The position numbers were made by a program, and so were the translations under genes. The notes below the pieces were generated by a model, which saw nothing but the letters and a program-made list of their open reading frames with translations, ran no database searches and was not told where the DNA came from. 64,000 bases of DNA from Hymenobacter sp. BT188 (lineage in GTDB: Bacteria > Bacteroidota > Bacteroidia > Cytophagales > Hymenobacteraceae): positions 112,295 to 176,294 of the forward strand of contig NZ_JACSCW010000007.1 of NCBI RefSeq assembly GCF_014333585.1. Direction: 5' to 3'. This document shows positions 1 through 9,413 of this stretch, one piece after another. Position 1 is the stretch's first letter, and each line of letters starts with the position of its first letter.

Positions 1-379
1 GGATGGTGTTCAGCACCAGGTTCTCGGTGACCCGGGCCAGCCAGCTCAGGAAGAGAAAGATGGGGACTGTGGTGATTAAGTGCATTGAATAATACCCAAA
101 ATCAAACGGCTGCTGGTGGAAAAGCAAAAAGCACAAAGGCGCGGTCAGCGCGATGCCCGCCAGTCGGAGCCAATAGTCTCTTCCCTTTCTCTTGCCGGTA
201 GTAAGAGTTAATAGGTAAAAATGACCGTAAAAAACATACAGACAGGTGGTTATAAAACCTGCCGTGGTGCTACGCCAGTGGGCGTCGGTATCACTTTTAA
301 GTTGTAAGACTACCGCCAAGGTGAATAAGACCCAGACAGATAGGTGAATTAGCCGGAAGATTCTTTTGACGCGCTCCAT
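1..379 (-). CDS. Membrane protein N-terminus, cut by window edge
   Basis: An open frame starts at an ATG at 379 on the minus strand and runs off the left edge without a stop, giving about 126 residues. It opens MERVKRIFRLIHLSVWVLFT and shows roughly four hydrophobic segments separated by short basic loops. This arrangement, ending near residue 120 in a helix followed by polar residues, resembles the N-terminal membrane sensor of LytS/YehU-type histidine kinases common in Bacteroidota. The kinase part, if any, lies outside the window, so that assignment is inference. It is divergent from the ABC operon starting at 601, leaving about 220 bases that must hold both promoters. Confidence 0.5.
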   Translation of the reverse strand, partial: MERVKRIFRLIHLSVWVLFTLAVVLQLKSDTDAHWRSTTAGFITTCLYVFYGHFYLLTLTTGKRKGRDYWLRLAGIALTAPLCFLLFHQQPFDFGYYSMHLITTVPIFLFLSWLARVTENLVLNTI

Positions 380-600
380 AGCACAAAGGTGGGTTTTTCG
401 GCGCTGGTCCGGGCCAGCGTTTCGACCAGCTACGAAGGCTAATCTACGGGAGAGGCAAAGGAGCCTGCCAGTGCGTTGGCAGAAGCAAAGTCCAACTTGG
501 TCGAGTACTTCACCGCATCAGCATATCACATTTCGCTATTCGATTCGGTAACAATTGCTTCGTTCTGAAATAGAAAGGTAACTGAAGCAAATCCGATAAA

Positions 601-1530
601 ATGGGAACTCACCCCTTAGGCCTAATCATCCGCAACGTCTCGAAAAGGTATGCGAATGGCGTGCAGGCATTGTATAATATATCGCTGGATATTCCGCTGG
701 GCATGTACGGGCTGCTGGGCCCCAACGGCGCCGGTAAATCAACCCTGATGCGTACCATCGCCACGCTGCAGGAGCCGGATGGGGGGCAGCTGTTTTTAGG
801 CGACATCGACGTGGTGAACCAGAAGGAGGCAGTGCGCCAGACGCTGGGCTACCTGCCCCAGGAATTCGGCGTGTACCCCAAAGCCAGCGCGGAAGAGCTG
901 CTCGACTACTTCGCCGTACTGAAAGGCATTACCAACCGGGCGGTGCGCCGGGAAACCACCGAGGCCCTGCTCAAGCAAACCAATCTGTGGGATAAGCGCA
1001 AGCAGAAGCTGGGGGGCTTTTCTGGCGGCATGAAGCAGCGCTTTGGCGTGGCGGTGGCCTTGCTGGGTAATCCGCGGCTGCTCATTGTCGACGAGCCCAC
1101 CGCGGGCCTCGACCCGGCCGAGCGGGTACGCTTCCTGAATCTATTAAGCGAGCTGGGCGAAAACAGCGTGGTCATTCTCTCCACCCACATTGTGGCGGAT
1201 GTTTCGGAGCTGTGCACCAACATGGCCATCATCAACCAGGGCCAAATCCTGCTGGAAGCCGAGCCCCTGGAGGCCGTGGCCGCCCTCAAAGGACGCATCT
1301 GGCGCAAGCTGACCGATAAACGCGCTCTGCCGGCGCTGGAGCAGGAGCACCGGGTTATTTCCGCCAAACTGCTTTCTGGGCGCACCCTGGTGCACGTGTA
1401 CAGCCCAGACCGGCCAGGCCACGGGTTTGAGCCGGTGGAGCCGGACCTGGAGGATGTCTACTTCAGTGCCCTGACGGGCTGCTTCGGCCCGGTTAGTCAA
1501 CAACCGAAAGCGGAGGGGGTAGCGCTATGA
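601..1530 (+). CDS. ABC transporter ATP-binding protein
   Basis: A 309-residue cytoplasmic ATPase that would power the permease encoded immediately downstream. Visible motifs are Walker A GPNGAGKS (about residue 40), the Q-loop region YLPQEFG, the signature FSGGMKQR, Walker B LLIVDEPTAGLD and the switch histidine in STH. The roughly 80 residues after the nucleotide-binding core are a variable C-terminal domain typical of exporters of the NatA/CcmA type. The ATG at 601 is preceded by an AT-rich stretch and no upstream in-frame start is convincing. The stop overlaps the next gene in an ATGA junction, indicating translational coupling. The substrate cannot be read from sequence. Confidence 0.93.
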   Translation: MGTHPLGLIIRNVSKRYANGVQALYNISLDIPLGMYGLLGPNGAGKSTLMRTIATLQEPDGGQLFLGDIDVVNQKEAVRQTLGYLPQEFGVYPKASAEELLDYFAVLKGITNRAVRRETTEALLKQTNLWDKRKQKLGGFSGGMKQRFGVAVALLGNPRLLIVDEPTAGLDPAERVRFLNLLSELGENSVVILSTHIVADVSELCTNMAIINQGQILLEAEPLEAVAALKGRIWRKLTDKRALPALEQEHRVISAKLLSGRTLVHVYSPDRPGHGFEPVEPDLEDVYFSALTGCFGPVSQQPKAEGVAL

Positions 1531-4500
1531 AGTTCCAACGGATTTTCGCGCTGGAATTCAGCTACCAGCTGCGCCGGGCCGCTACCTGGCTCTACTTCGG
1601 GGTCATCTTAGGCATCACGTTTCTGGTGGTCCTGGCCAACTATGCCTCGGATGCGCGGGACGGCTACATTTTACTGAATGCGCCCATCGTCATGGCCGCC
1701 GTCACGGTTATCTGCTGCGTGTTTTGGCTGGTGATAGGCGCCTCCGTGGCGGGCGAGGCGGCAGCCCGCGACGTGCAGACCCGCATGCATTTGCTAACCT
1801 ACGCGGCCCCCACCAGCAAAGCCGCCTATCTGGGCGGGCGGTACCTGGCCGCTTTGGCCCTCAGCGCCTGCCAGCTGCTCGCCATCCCGGTGGGGATGCT
1901 GTTGGCCATGCACTGTGCCGGGGTAGAAGCCGAGATTCTGGGGCCGTTCCGGGTGGCGCCCTACCTGACTACCTTTTTCTTTATCGCACTGCCCAACGCT
2001 TTTTTCGCGACGGCCCTGCAGTTTTCGGCGGCGACGCTCAGCCGCCGGGCCCTGGCCAGCTATCTAGTTGGCGCGGCCCTGTTTGCGGCGTCCTACACGA
2101 TATGGCCGCTGCTGGAAAAAGGGGACGCATGGGGCAATCTGGCCGACCCGATGAGTTTTGGCCCGGTGCTGAGCCATCTGTCCATCGACTGGAGCCCGCA
2201 GGAGAAAAACACGCGTTTTCTGCTGCTGGAGGGCTCCTTTCTCGCTAACCGCCTCCTATGGTTCGGCATTTCGCTGGGCCTACTGGCGTTTACTTACTTC
2301 CGGTTTCAGTTTGTGTTGCCCGGAACCGGCCAAAAACCGCCGCTGGGCAAACCGCTACCCGCCGCGGGGGCGGCCTGGGAGAAGCTGCACTGGGGCACCG
2401 GGCAGGCGCTGCCGCCGGCCAGAGGCACGTACGGCTGGGCCACGCAACTGCACCAGTTGCGCCGCATCACCTGGGAATCCTTCCGGCAGCTGGCCAAAAG
2501 CAAGGCCGGGCTGCCGCTGCTGGCCGTCTTCGCCCTGCTGGTGGGGGCCACCATATCCGGCAACCTGAAGGGCCGGGGCGTGCCCTTGCTGCCCCGCACC
2601 GACTTTGTCCTAGAGTACCTGACGGCTCCCCTGGCGCAGCCGGAGAGGTTTTGGGTCCTTATTGCGTTGCTCACCATTTTCTACGCCGGCGAGCTGGTGT
2701 GGCGGGAACGGGAAACCGGGCTAAGTGAGGTTGCCAACGCGGCGCCCGTGCCCGAGTGGGTGCTGTTCCTGAGCCGGTTTCTGGCCCTGGCCTTAGTGTT
2801 GGTGGGGTGGCTGGCCTTCTTGATGACGGCCGGCATGGTGGCGCAGGCGGCCATCGGTGGTGCTTCACCCGAAATTGGGCTGTACGTGCGGGCCCTATTC
2901 GGGCTGCAGCTAATCGACTGCCTGCTTTTTGCCCTGCTGGCCCTCACCGTGCACGTGCTGGTAAATCAGAAGTTTGTGGCGCATCTGGTGGCGCTGCTGG
3001 TCTACGGGTTCATGTCCTTTGCGCCTATGCTGGGCATCGAGCACAAGCTCCTCATCTTTGGCGCCAGTCCAAGTTGGACGTATACTGACATGGCGGGTTT
3101 TGGCTCGTCGCTGGGGTCCTGGCTGTGGTTTAAAGGGTATTGGGTGGCCTGGGCGCTGTTGCTGGCGGTGGTGGCGCGGCTGTTCTGGGTGCGGGGCCGG
3201 GAGGGCAGTTTTGCGGCGCGGCTGCAGCTGGCCCGCCGGCGCTTTACGCGTTCCAGCGTACTGGTTTCGGCAGTGGCCGTGGGGGGCATTTTTACGCTGG
3301 GCGGGTTCATCTTTTACAACACCAACGTGTTGAACGGCTACCTGAGCTCCTCAGCAGCCACTGCGCAGCGCGCCTCCTACGAGCACCGCTACCGCCGGTA
3401 CCACAACGCCCCCCAGCCCCTGCTAACCGGCGTAAATCTGCAGGTAGAAATCTATCCGCAACAGCGGACGGTAGAGATACAGGGCGCGTATCTACTGGTG
3501 AACAACAGCCCGGCACCCATCGACACCGTTCATCTGGCGACTGGAGCCGGCGTTGAAACCGTTGCGGTAAACTTCGACCAGCCCTTCAAACAGGTTCATA
3601 GAGACGAGGAGCATGGCTACCGCATGTACGCCCTGGCCCGGCCCCTGCAACCCGGCGACTCGCTGCGCCTGCGCTTCCAGGTAACGCACAAAGCGCAGGG
3701 CTTTTCCAACCACGGCGCCGACGCGCAGGTGCTGGCCAACGGCACCAGCTTTCGAAATATGGAGTGGCTGCCGGTGCTGGGGTACCAGCCCTACCGGGAG
3801 TTGGACGAGGCTGGCGACCGCAAAGCGCACGGCTTACCAGCCCGGCCTGCCACCTACTCGCTCTACGACCTGACGGCCCGCCGGTACGCCCCATTCCCCG
3901 AGCAAATCCGCTTCGAGGCCATCGTGGGCACGGATGCCGCCCAGACCGTAGTGGCCCCGGGCACCCTGCGCCGGACCTGGGCCAAGGGCGGCCGCCGCTA
4001 CTTTCACTACGCCACGGAGGCGCCCATCCGCAACGAATACGCCATTTTCTCGGCCCGCTACGCGGTGGAGGAAGGCACCTGGCGCCACCCGCCCGCCGGC
4101 CCGGGCCAGGACGTGGCCATCCAGGTGTACTATCCTCCGGGGCAGACCGAGAACCCGGCGCGCATGGTCCGGAGCGCCCAGGCGTCGCTGGATTATTACA
4201 CCCGGCAGTTCGGGCCTTATCCCCACCGGCAGCTTCGCTTTGTAGCCCATGCCAGCTACGCCTTTGGCCACCACGCCGCCCCCATCAACATCACGGCGGA
4301 GGAAGGCTTTTTCCTGTTGAACTCGAAGGCGGATGAGCGGGGCTTTGACCTGGTGACGGCCGTAGTGGCCCACGAGGTGGCCCACCAGTGGTGGGGCAAC
4401 CAGCTCAAGCAAGCCTACGTGGAGGGCGCCGGCCTGATTACCGAAAGCCTGGCGTGGTACTCGGCCATGGGCGTGCTAGAGGACAAATACGGGCCCGAGC

Positions 4501-5147
4501 ACCTGCCGGCGCTGCTGCGCTTCCTGCGGGAAGAAAACGAAACCCCACGCACACGGGCCGCCAAGCCACTGCTGCAAGCCGAGGGCTTTTACCAGAACTA
4601 CCGCAAAGGGCCCTTCGCGCTGTATGCCCTGAGCCAATACATCGGCCGGGACCGGGTAAACGCGGCGCTCCGGCAATTGCTAGTGAACCACCCACCCGGG
4701 GCCCTGCCCCATCCCACCTCGCTGGACCTCTACCGGGAGCTGCAGGCGGCCACGCCGGACTCGCTCCAACCGCTGCTCCGCGACCTCTTCGAGGCCAACA
4801 CCTTCTGGGAGCTGGCGACGGAAACCGCTACCGCCCAACCGCTCAAAGACGGCACCTGGCAAGTGAAGCTCCGCCTGCAGGCCCGTAAGCTGGTAGTGGA
4901 CAGCGCCGGCGCCGAAACGAAGCTACCGATGCAGGAGTGGGTGGAAATCGGCGTCTTTGCCCCCGCCGAGGAGGGAAAAAGGGTAGGCAAGCCGCTTTAT
5001 CAGCAAAAGCACCTGATCAAATCCGGTCAGCAGACGATTTTATTGACGCTACCTGACCGACCCGCTATCGTTGGGGTGGATCCCCGCCAGTTGTTAATTG
5101 ACTGGAAGGGAGATGATAATTACCGAGGGGTGCAGGCAAATAAATAG
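1527..5147 (+). CDS. ABC permease fused to M1-family aminopeptidase
   Basis: A 1206-residue fusion. The first about 600 residues hold two blocks of transmembrane helices (about 15-260 and 330-600) resembling ABC-2 type permeases. The remainder is an M1 (gluzincin) peptidase domain probably placed on the outer face of the inner membrane. HEVAH at residues 949-953, in the context HEVAHQWWGNQ, supplies two zinc ligands and the catalytic glutamate; the glutamate of ESLAW (973) is the expected third ligand. The classical GAMEN exopeptidase motif is not obvious; AFGHHAAPIN occupies the corresponding area. It overlaps the ATPase gene by four bases and the two form an operon. Such fusions are known in Bacteroidota, but the physiological substrate is unknown to me. 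Confidence 0.9.
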   Translation: MKFQRIFALEFSYQLRRAATWLYFGVILGITFLVVLANYASDARDGYILLNAPIVMAAVTVICCVFWLVIGASVAGEAAARDVQTRMHLLTYAAPTSKAAYLGGRYLAALALSACQLLAIPVGMLLAMHCAGVEAEILGPFRVAPYLTTFFFIALPNAFFATALQFSAATLSRRALASYLVGAALFAASYTIWPLLEKGDAWGNLADPMSFGPVLSHLSIDWSPQEKNTRFLLLEGSFLANRLLWFGISLGLLAFTYFRFQFVLPGTGQKPPLGKPLPAAGAAWEKLHWGTGQALPPARGTYGWATQLHQLRRITWESFRQLAKSKAGLPLLAVFALLVGATISGNLKGRGVPLLPRTDFVLEYLTAPLAQPERFWVLIALLTIFYAGELVWRERETGLSEVANAAPVPEWVLFLSRFLALALVLVGWLAFLMTAGMVAQAAIGGASPEIGLYVRALFGLQLIDCLLFALLALTVHVLVNQKFVAHLVALLVYGFMSFAPMLGIEHKLLIFGASPSWTYTDMAGFGSSLGSWLWFKGYWVAWALLLAVVARLFWVRGREGSFAARLQLARRRFTRSSVLVSAVAVGGIFTLGGFIFYNTNVLNGYLSSSAATAQRASYEHRYRRYHNAPQPLLTGVNLQVEIYPQQRTVEIQGAYLLVNNSPAPIDTVHLATGAGVETVAVNFDQPFKQVHRDEEHGYRMYALARPLQPGDSLRLRFQVTHKAQGFSNHGADAQVLANGTSFRNMEWLPVLGYQPYRELDEAGDRKAHGLPARPATYSLYDLTARRYAPFPEQIRFEAIVGTDAAQTVVAPGTLRRTWAKGGRRYFHYATEAPIRNEYAIFSARYAVEEGTWRHPPAGPGQDVAIQVYYPPGQTENPARMVRSAQASLDYYTRQFGPYPHRQLRFVAHASYAFGHHAAPINITAEEGFFLLNSKADERGFDLVTAVVAHEVAHQWWGNQLKQAYVEGAGLITESLAWYSAMGVLEDKYGPEHLPALLRFLREENETPRTRAAKPLLQAEGFYQNYRKGPFALYALSQYIGRDRVNAALRQLLVNHPPGALPHPTSLDLYRELQAATPDSLQPLLRDLFEANTFWELATETATAQPLKDGTWQVKLRLQARKLVVDSAGAETKLPMQEWVEIGVFAPAEEGKRVGKPLYQQKHLIKSGQQTILLTLPDRPAIVGVDPRQLLIDWKGDDNYRGVQANK

Positions 5148-5440
5148 CTTTTTACGAGCTTTCTAGTTTGTAAGTACCGCCATGATACCCGACAGAGGGC
5201 AGCAAAATGAAGATGAGTAGCCGAGGCTGGGAATCAAACGAAATCAGGATGCAGGAACCATAGCTAGCAGGTCTTTTTTCGCAAAATAGCCGCTTTGCCT
5301 ACCGTTGCTTCTCGGGCTGGCAGCAGAAAGGTGCTGGTTTTCGGGCCAGCTGGCCCCTAGCCACCGCAGAGTAGTGTGGGGGAAAGGAGGCTCTAGCAGT
5401 CGGGTGGGGGCAACGGCCTATGGGTAAGCGACAGCCGGCG

Positions 5441-6590
5441 CTAGGCGGCCGGCAGGGACGGCGCGCTGGGCACCGGCAACCCCACGCGAAAGGTCGCCCC
5501 TGTCCTTCCTGGCTATCCACCGTGAGGGTGCCGCCGTGGCCCTGGGTAATGATCTTGTAGCTCAGCGATAAACCCAGGCCGGTGCCCTGCCCGGGGGCTT
5601 GGTCGTGAAAAAAGGCTGGAAGATTTTCGGCTGTACTTCGGGCGGAATGCCCATCCCGTTGTCGGTGACCTGAATCTGCACCTGCGCCGGTAGCCGCCGG
5701 ATCGCTACTTTAACGCACGGCGCGTAGTCGACTTGCCCGAGTTGCGCCCGCTGTGGCGCACGGCGTAGAAAGCGTTCTGGAAAAGGTTGAGCGGTACGCG
5801 TCCCACCTCAGCTGGCACGGCCGAAACGAGCGGTACCGTGGCGTCATATGCCGTTTCCAGGGTGACGTGCACCGTCTAGTCACTAGCGCGCCAGCCCTGG
5901 AAAGCCAGGCGCAGGTACTTCTCGGCCAGCTGATTCAAGTTCGTCGGTTCCCGCTCCCCCGTGCGAGCGCGGCTGTGCGCCAGCATGCCGCGCACGATGC
6001 TGGCCGCGCGCTGCCCATGCCAGTGAATCTTGCTCAGGTTCTGGTTCAAATCGTCGAGCAGTTCCGCTTCCAGGGTGGCATCGACCGCCTGCCCGCTGGC
6101 TTTTTCTTCGCGTAGCTCACTGACCAGCTCGGTGCTCACCTCGGCGAAGTTAGTGACGAAGTTCAAGGGGTTCTGAATCTCGTGGGCAATGCCGGCCGTC
6201 AATTCCCCCAAGCTCGCCATCTTTTCTTTCTGAATCAGCTGCACCTGCGTGGCTTTAAGCGCCGCCAGGGAGTCCTGCAGCTGCTGGGTGCGCTGCTGCA
6301 CCTGCTGCTCCAGGGTTTCATTGTGGGCGGTCAGCAAAGCTTGCTTTTCCTGCTCCTGGGCCAGGGTCTGAGCCGAGAGGCGCTCTACCTCGCCCAGCTT
6401 GACTGCCAAGAGTTGGGCGTCGAGGGCGAATTTCGCGGGCCAGAAACAGGGAGATGCCCAGGGCGGGCGGCAGGTAAATCAGGGGGTAAGGTAGCGGCGC
6501 GAAGGGAACGCCGCTGGCTCAGAGCCCCACATGCACCAGCAAAGCCAGTAGGGCCAGCCCAAAGCCCACACCGATGATCCCAGCGCCGCG
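5441..6590 (-). pseudogene. Sensor histidine kinase pseudogene
   Basis: The minus strand encodes a histidine kinase in pieces. The best segment (6409-5876) has a coiled coil, the H-box MASLGELTAGIAHEIQNPLN and the following HisKA helices. It ends at an in-frame TAG (5878-5876) and then continues in the same frame with TVHVTLETAYD. After further shifts the N-box (LNLFQNAFYAV), G1 box VTDNGMGIPPE and FQPFFTTKPP are readable, as is a C-terminus ending at 5441. At least two shifts are missing bases in G runs. Upstream of 6409 only traces of two membrane helices remain, with a possible TGA at 6519-6521. It is related to the intact TPR kinase at 20765-23137. Its 5' part is lost at the junction with the next pseudogene. 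Confidence 0.85.
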
Positions 6591-7535
6591 CTGGTCCGCG
6601 ACCGCGCCGGCCGCCTCTGGGTGGGGGGGCAAACGGGCTTATTTTTGGTGAGTCCGGACTTCCCTTCCCTGCGGCGCAGCGCGGACCAGCGCGCCGGCTG
6701 GCCCTTGCACAAGCTCGACATCACGGGCCTAGCCGATGCCCCCACCAACCGATCCCTGTGGATCAGCACCAATGAGGGCCTGTTCTGGCTGCCACCCGAC
6801 CACTTGAATCAGCTGCGGGCTTTCCGGGTAGGTGCTCCGGCCGGGCGCCGCCTGCCCACGGACGCGCTGACCTGCGTGGTCGCGGCCGACCCGGGCCGGG
6901 CCTGGGTCGGCACCCGCGACCAGGGCCTGCTGGTGGTGGATGCCCGCGCGGGCGTCCTGCGCCAGCTTAGCTTGAGCGAGGGCCTACCCAGTCACAGCAT
7001 CGCCTCGGTGCTGCTGGACCGCGGCGGCGACGTGTGGGCGTGCACCTACGCCGGGTTGGTGCGCTATACCCCAGACAGCGGCCAGCTGGCCGTGTTTAGC
7101 GAAGCTGAGGGCCTGGTGGACCCGGAGCTGAATCGCCGCTCCGCCTTCGCCGATGCCGATGGCTCCCTGTGGTTTGGCGGGGTGGGGGGCGTGTACCGGG
7201 TGCAGGCCGACCGCGCGGCGGCCACTGCCCTGCCTCGCCCGCCGCGGCGGCTGCTTACCACCCTGGGCCAACCGGCCGGCGCGGCGGAAGCGCTGCAGTA
7301 TCTCACCGGCGACCCGGGAGAGCCGTTAACGCTGGCGGCCGGTCGCAATGCGTTTGTGGAGCTGCGCCTGGCGCTGACGGATTTTTTGGCCCCGAGCCTC
7401 GTGCGCTACGCTTAGCGCCTGCATCCGGCGGGCGAAGCGCAGCCGACAGCCTGGCTCAACACGCCACGGCGGTTTTCTGCCCCCGCGCCTTCCTATGGTG
7501 TTCCGACCAGTGGATGGGCCACCCTTCCAAATTTT
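6588..7535 (+). pseudogene. Two-component regulator propeller fragment
   Basis: From 6588 the frame reads LVRDRAGRLWVGGQTG and continues through several beta-propeller repeats (WISTNEGLFWL, VWACTYAGLVRY, LWFGGVGGVYRV), the periplasmic sensor of hybrid two-component proteins. The segment aligns by eye to the last propeller blades of the intact kinase at 36875-39940, including the SEGLPSHSIA and VGGV stretches. There is no start codon context and no kinase domain. At 7413-7415 a TAG stands where the homologue has the tyrosine of AYRL; the same frame then continues for about 40 more residues with RLHPAGEA before losing similarity. It is therefore truncated at both ends and carries a nonsense codon. 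Confidence 0.8.
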
Positions 7536-7881
7536 AGGAAAACCTAGTTATTTGAAAAAATAGAAATAAAGGAAGTAACTTTAAGAGTTTTCTTATATCC
7601 ACTTAGTCGTATTTTCGGGGAATTATCTGCTCCGGCAGCTCTCGTTTCCTTAGCCCCTTCGCCCCCCGTATCCTTCCGATGCAACTGCCTCCTTTTCCGA
7701 GCTTTAGCCGTGGCTAAAAGCCCGGTCTTGCTTCTTATGCATGGTATTATGTCGGTGCCTAGCTGGCGGACGGTGGCCCGTGCGTGGTCGCGGCCAGGGG
7801 TTCCGCGGGGCCTACTAGCCCCGCCCGAATCTTGGGCCGGCGGCCGGGCCCCGCACTTCAGTACTTATTAAATACTCCTCT
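7536..7881. other. Intergenic region before the 7882 operon
   Basis: About 345 bases without a gene. The first part (7540-7620) is strikingly AT-rich for this genome. A promoter for the operon starting at 7882 must lie here; the bases just upstream of its ATG read cttattaaatactcctct, but I cannot define -33/-7 boxes with confidence. Confidence 0.4.
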
Positions 7882-8925
7882 ATGAACCGAAACTTTACGC
7901 TGATTACGTTTTTCGTGGTGGGTTTGCTGCTGGGGTGGGCTCACCCGCTGGCGGCCCAGCGCACCCAAATCCGGGGCTTCGTGGACACCTACGCTTCATA
8001 CCAGCAGGGCAAAGTAAGCTTTGGCTTGGGCGAGCAGGACTTATTCATCACCTCGGAGATAACGCCGCGCTTATCTTTTCTGGGCGAGACTGTGTTCAAG
8101 TTTTCTCTGGCCTCTCCCACAGACTTTGCCATCAGCATTGAACGCATCATCCTGAAGTACAATTACGCGGGTAACCATAGCCTGTTGATTGGCAAGCACC
8201 ATACCCCCGTCAACTACTGGAATGACACCTATCACCACGGCCGGGTATTTTTTCCCACCATTGAACGCCCCCTGCTTTTTGCCCAGGGCATCGTGCCCCT
8301 GCACACGACGGGCGTGAGCTTGCAGGGCCAGAATCTGGGCTTGTTCCGCTTCGGCTACGATGTCATGGTGGGTAATGGATTAGGCTCCGGGGAGCTCTTT
8401 GATAACAACCGCTTCAAGTCCCTAACGGTGGCCGTGCACGTCAAGCCCCGGGACGGCTGGCGCATCGGAGCTTCCCTCTACCACGATGTCATCTCGCCCG
8501 GCAGCCTGCTCCACAACCACTCGGGCGGGGTGAGCACCCGGGCCCTGGAGAAGATAAACCAAAACATCCTGACGGCCTCCTTTGCCTACACGGACTCGCT
8601 GTTCACGAAAAAGTACGAGCTCCTGGCCGAGAGTAGCATGGCCTTAAACAAGTCCGATAGCCTGGGCCAGCAAAACACCATCGCCTCCTACGCTTATGCC
8701 GGTCTGCGGCTGACGGATAAGATTATACCCTACATCCGGGTGGATGACATCCACTACCGGCAGGCCGAAGTGTATTTCACCGACCGCAACGTGCGGTCCT
8801 TCGTGGGCGGGGTGCGCTACGAACTCAATTACCTGGCGGTAGTCAAAGTCGAGTACCAACGCACGAAAAGCTACCGGGCCGCGGCGGTAGATAAAGTATC
8901 AGTTCAGCTGGCCGTGGGCTTTTAA
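7882..8925 (+). CDS. Outer-membrane beta-barrel protein, porin-like
   Basis: A 347-residue protein with a signal peptide (LLLGWAHPLAAQ cleavage region near residue 26). Amphipathic strands alternate throughout and the C-terminus ends in phenylalanine (LAVGF), as in outer-membrane barrels. No plug, TonB box or catalytic motif is visible. It is the first gene of a three-gene operon: the next start lies 11 bases downstream and encodes a periplasmic binding protein, followed by a sensor ATPase. That context suggests it lets a small solute into the periplasm for sensing, which is inference. It could also be a generic anion-selective porin. Confidence 0.75.
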   Translation: MNRNFTLITFFVVGLLLGWAHPLAAQRTQIRGFVDTYASYQQGKVSFGLGEQDLFITSEITPRLSFLGETVFKFSLASPTDFAISIERIILKYNYAGNHSLLIGKHHTPVNYWNDTYHHGRVFFPTIERPLLFAQGIVPLHTTGVSLQGQNLGLFRFGYDVMVGNGLGSGELFDNNRFKSLTVAVHVKPRDGWRIGASLYHDVISPGSLLHNHSGGVSTRALEKINQNILTASFAYTDSLFTKKYELLAESSMALNKSDSLGQQNTIASYAYAGLRLTDKIIPYIRVDDIHYRQAEVYFTDRNVRSFVGGVRYELNYLAVVKVEYQRTKSYRAAAVDKVSVQLAVGF

Positions 8926-8936
8926 TCAATAACGTT

Positions 8937-9380
8937 ATGCCGAGTTTATCCCGACTACTTTTCCTCTTATTAGTAAGCACCGGTGCCTATCTGCCCGCCC
9001 GGGCCCAGGACGGAAGCCTGGTGGTTATTGCCAACGGCAAGGGCGCGCCCGCGGAAATGAAGCTGGCCCAGCTCAGGGCGGTAATGCGGGGGGAGCGCCT
9101 GCGCTGGCCCGACGGGAGCAAGGTGGTCATTGCCCTGATGAAAAGCAGCACGCCCATTGGCGTCAACACCAGCCAGAAGATTTATAACATGAGCGCCAAC
9201 GAGCTGAACAAGTACTGGCTGGCCTTGGTCTTTCAGGGCAAGGCCGACGCGCCCAACTTTTTCAACTCGGAGGATGAGCTGGAAGCATTCATCGCCCAGA
9301 CTACGGGGGCCATCGGCGTGGTAAATCAGCCCCCCACGGGCGGAAAAACCATCCTCATCGATGGAAAACGGTCGCTGTAA
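8937..9380 (+). CDS. Small PstS-like periplasmic binding protein
   Basis: A 147-residue exported protein (signal peptide ending near YLPARAQ) containing one lobe of a type 2 periplasmic-binding fold. The pattern of beta-strand VVIANGKG, helix KLAQLRAVMRGERLRWPDGS, then TTGAIGVVNQ is that of phosphate-binding PstS/PBP-like domains, but the protein is about half the length of full PstS. It lies 11 bases after the barrel gene and 33 bases before the sensor gene, with no ABC permease nearby. A sensory co-receptor role for phosphate or a similar oxyanion is more likely than transport, but this is inferred from context. Confidence 0.8.
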   Translation: MPSLSRLLFLLLVSTGAYLPARAQDGSLVVIANGKGAPAEMKLAQLRAVMRGERLRWPDGSKVVIALMKSSTPIGVNTSQKIYNMSANELNKYWLALVFQGKADAPNFFNSEDELEAFIAQTTGAIGVVNQPPTGGKTILIDGKRSL

Positions 9381-9413
9381 ATACGCTTCGCTCTCCCTTG
9401 CTGCCCGCCGCTT

